Source of the DNA: CAZVRZ01 sp964629965
GTDB lineage: Bacteria > Chloroflexota > Anaerolineae > Anaerolineales > UBA4823
DNA: 22,210 nt
Assembly (NCBI GenBank): GCA_964629965.1
Contig: CAZVRZ010000087.1
Span: 1-22,210 of the forward strand
Direction: 5' to 3'
The notes under the pieces are model-generated. The model saw nothing but the letters and a program-made list of their open reading frames with translations. It had not been told where the DNA came from and made no database searches. Made by a program: the position numbers and the translations under genes. This document shows, piece by piece, positions 21,419-22,210 of the stretch; position 1 is the first letter of the stretch; each line of letters starts with the position of its first letter.

Positions 21419-21445
21419 ATCATAGCACAGTCTGGGCCGAATCAA
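21419..21445 (-). promoter_or_regulatory. Leaderless promoter of the two-component operon
   Basis: On the minus strand TGCTATGAT gives an extended -10 box (TATGAT, 21419-21424) ending 7 nt before the ATG at 21411. A -35-like TTGATT (21440-21445) lies 15 bp upstream, a short spacing that the extended -10 may offset. Confidence 0.55.
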
Positions 21446-21447
21446 GT

Positions 21448-21483
21448 ATGAGCGCAGTCATGTTAACCCATGATTGCGCTCAT
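21448..21483. promoter_or_regulatory. Near-perfect 15-bp inverted repeat next to the two-component promoter
   Basis: ATGAGCGCAGTCATG (21448-21462) and CATGATTGCGCTCAT (21469-21483) are reverse complements except at one position, with a 6-bp centre TTAACC. It starts 3 bp upstream of the sensor-kinase -35 box. It has no T run on either strand, so it is better read as an operator, perhaps for the regulator itself, than as a terminator. Confidence 0.5.
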
Positions 21484-21550
21484 GCGCGCAGGTGAGCGCT
21501 TTCAGCCAGCATCGTGAGCCGGGCCACTATGGCGAAAGGGAAGCGGTTTA

Positions 21551-21569
21551 TATGATAGGTATATCTATC
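21551..21569 (+). promoter_or_regulatory. -10 box and overlapping palindrome before the DUF4405-like gene
   Basis: TATGAT (21551-21556) is a -10 candidate without a good -35. It overlaps GATAGGTATATCTATC (21554-21569), symmetric at 14 of 16 positions, covering the likely start of transcription. Such a place suits a repressor. A ribosome binding site (AAGGAG, 21574-21579) follows. Confidence 0.35.
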
Positions 21570-21585
21570 GAAAAAGGAGATCACG

Positions 21586-22035
21586 ATGAAAAAAACAGTT
21601 CAATTCTTTCGTTCTATGGCGCTCTCGGTTTTGTTCGTGGTAACGGTGCTTTCACTCGCCGGTGCGGAAGGTTCCGCAGCCTCCACGGCCGTTCACATGT
21701 GGGCGGGCGGACTGCTGCTGGTGGGCTCTGCGGTCCACCTGCTGTCTAACCGGGCCTGGGTCAAAGCGGTCTGCCGGCGGCCGGCCGGGGCGCTGTCCCG
21801 TCCGGTGCGCCGGCTGCACAGCACCAACCTGGGCCTGTTGGCGGCGGGTGTTCTCTGCACGTTATCAGGAGTATGGGGGCTGTTTTACCCGTCCATCCGG
21901 ATCGAGCGGCTGCATACGCTGAGCGGGCTGTTCATGACCGGGCTGCTGTTCACCCACTTGCTGCTGCATTTCCGCTGGCTGGTGAACACCATCGGCCAGC
22001 TCACGGCTGCGCCTCGGCGGGAGATGGAACACTAG
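21586..22035 (+). CDS. DUF4405-like four-helix membrane protein, possibly haem-binding
   Basis: A 149-residue protein with four hydrophobic helices (about 10-29, 36-54, 82-100 and 109-134). The helix pairs carry regularly spaced histidines: H37 and H51 in VHMWAGGLLLVGSAVHLL, and H110 and H124 in LHTLSGLFMTGLLFTHLLL, with H128 nearby. This is the pattern of DUF4405 and other small cytochrome b561-like membrane proteins, in which paired His residues hold b-type haem; haem binding here is inference. The start is supported by AAGGAG 6 nt upstream. The gene is divergent from the two-component operon, sharing a 174-bp region with the inverted repeat at 21448-21483, and might be one of its targets. 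A GC-rich palindrome follows. Confidence 0.65.
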   Translation: MKKTVQFFRSMALSVLFVVTVLSLAGAEGSAASTAVHMWAGGLLLVGSAVHLLSNRAWVKAVCRRPAGALSRPVRRLHSTNLGLLAAGVLCTLSGVWGLFYPSIRIERLHTLSGLFMTGLLFTHLLLHFRWLVNTIGQLTAAPRREMEH

Positions 22036-22055
22036 GGAGGAAACCTATCCCCCGG

Positions 22056-22080
22056 CCCCCTTCCCGTATCGGGAAGGGGG
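22056..22080. terminator. GC-rich palindrome after the DUF4405-like gene
   Basis: CCCCCTTCCCG (22056-22066) and CGGGAAGGGGG (22070-22080) pair perfectly over 11 bp with a 3-nt loop. No T run follows, so it is not a standard intrinsic terminator. It may act as a REP-like dispersed palindrome or transcript-end stabiliser. Confidence 0.5.
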
Positions 22081-22111
22081 AGACTCCACTGAGCAGCCAG
22101 TTTTGGCCCAC

Positions 22112-22146
22112 TCAAACGGTTATTTTTTAGTTTCCGGGTGTACAAT
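22112..22146 (+). promoter_or_regulatory. Possible promoter for a gene beyond the window
   Basis: TACAAT (22141-22146) follows an AT-rich tract (TATTTTTTAG) after the palindrome. No strong -35 was found at 16-18 bp. No open reading frame starts before the window ends. Confidence 0.25.
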
Positions 22147-22210
22147 TATTTCAGTCTTTCCGCCACATCAAAGTGCGACACGAGGTCTCTTGAGTAACTG
22201 TCTTGCTGGT

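Noticed and set aside
21474..21749. 91-residue frame upstream of and overlapping the DUF4405-like gene
   Set aside because: It runs through the inverted repeat and ribosome binding site of the real gene and has no start signal or recognisable domain.

Overview
The window is GC-rich (roughly 60% or a little more by eye) and looks like a chromosomal stretch from an Anaerolineae-type Chloroflexota bacterium. This is inferred from the gene mix: a secreted IPT/BNR-repeat protein ending in an LFLPIV-type tail, a serine/threonine kinase fused to a STAND ATPase and TPR repeats, an FHA-domain membrane protein, a terminase-like orphan pair, and a LiaS/DesK-type two-component pair. No rRNA, tRNA, CRISPR array or insertion sequence was seen. 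Taxonomy is not proven by anything here.

Layout. 1-713: 3' part of a sugar-type ABC solute-binding protein gene. 714-845: a promoter bracketed by a 10-bp inverted repeat, a short leader and an intrinsic terminator. 846-2787: two overlapping genes, a small helical protein and a TerL-like terminase ATPase/nuclease, with no other phage genes around. 2901-5300: exported IPT + BNR-repeat protein. 5408-8380: an exported LCAT-like lipase joined through one membrane helix to a cytoplasmic FHA domain. 8394-10412 (minus): a polytopic, probably GT-C-like membrane protein, convergent with the previous gene. 10413-10631: a divergent intergenic region with two copies of an 18-bp repeat. 10632-11720: a lipoprotein Ntn amidohydrolase followed by a strong hairpin. 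11820-15146: a four-gene operon of an unknown protein, a YxlE-like PLDc_N small membrane protein, an ABC ATPase, and an ABC-2 permease fused to a YhfC-like intramembrane protease. 15202-19517: kinase-STAND-TPR protein overlapping a CMP/dCMP-type deaminase by 4 bp. 19527-21411 (minus): response regulator and sensor kinase. 21586-22035: a small DUF4405-like four-helix membrane protein. 22036-22210: a palindrome and a possible promoter for the next gene. No gap without a gene exceeds 300 bp.

How they may work together. The strongest theme is envelope and signalling: a kinase that could phosphorylate threonines, a membrane lipase with a phosphothreonine-binding FHA tail, a YxlEFG-like transporter with a built-in protease, and a sensor kinase/regulator pair of the family that watches the cell envelope. 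No direct link between these units is shown by the sequence. Four transcription units (5408, 11820, 15202, and 21411 on the minus strand) have a -10 box 6-7 nt before the ATG, which predicts leaderless mRNAs. Two families of short in-frame repeats (18 bp and 15 bp periods) occur in unrelated loci, including inside coding sequence.
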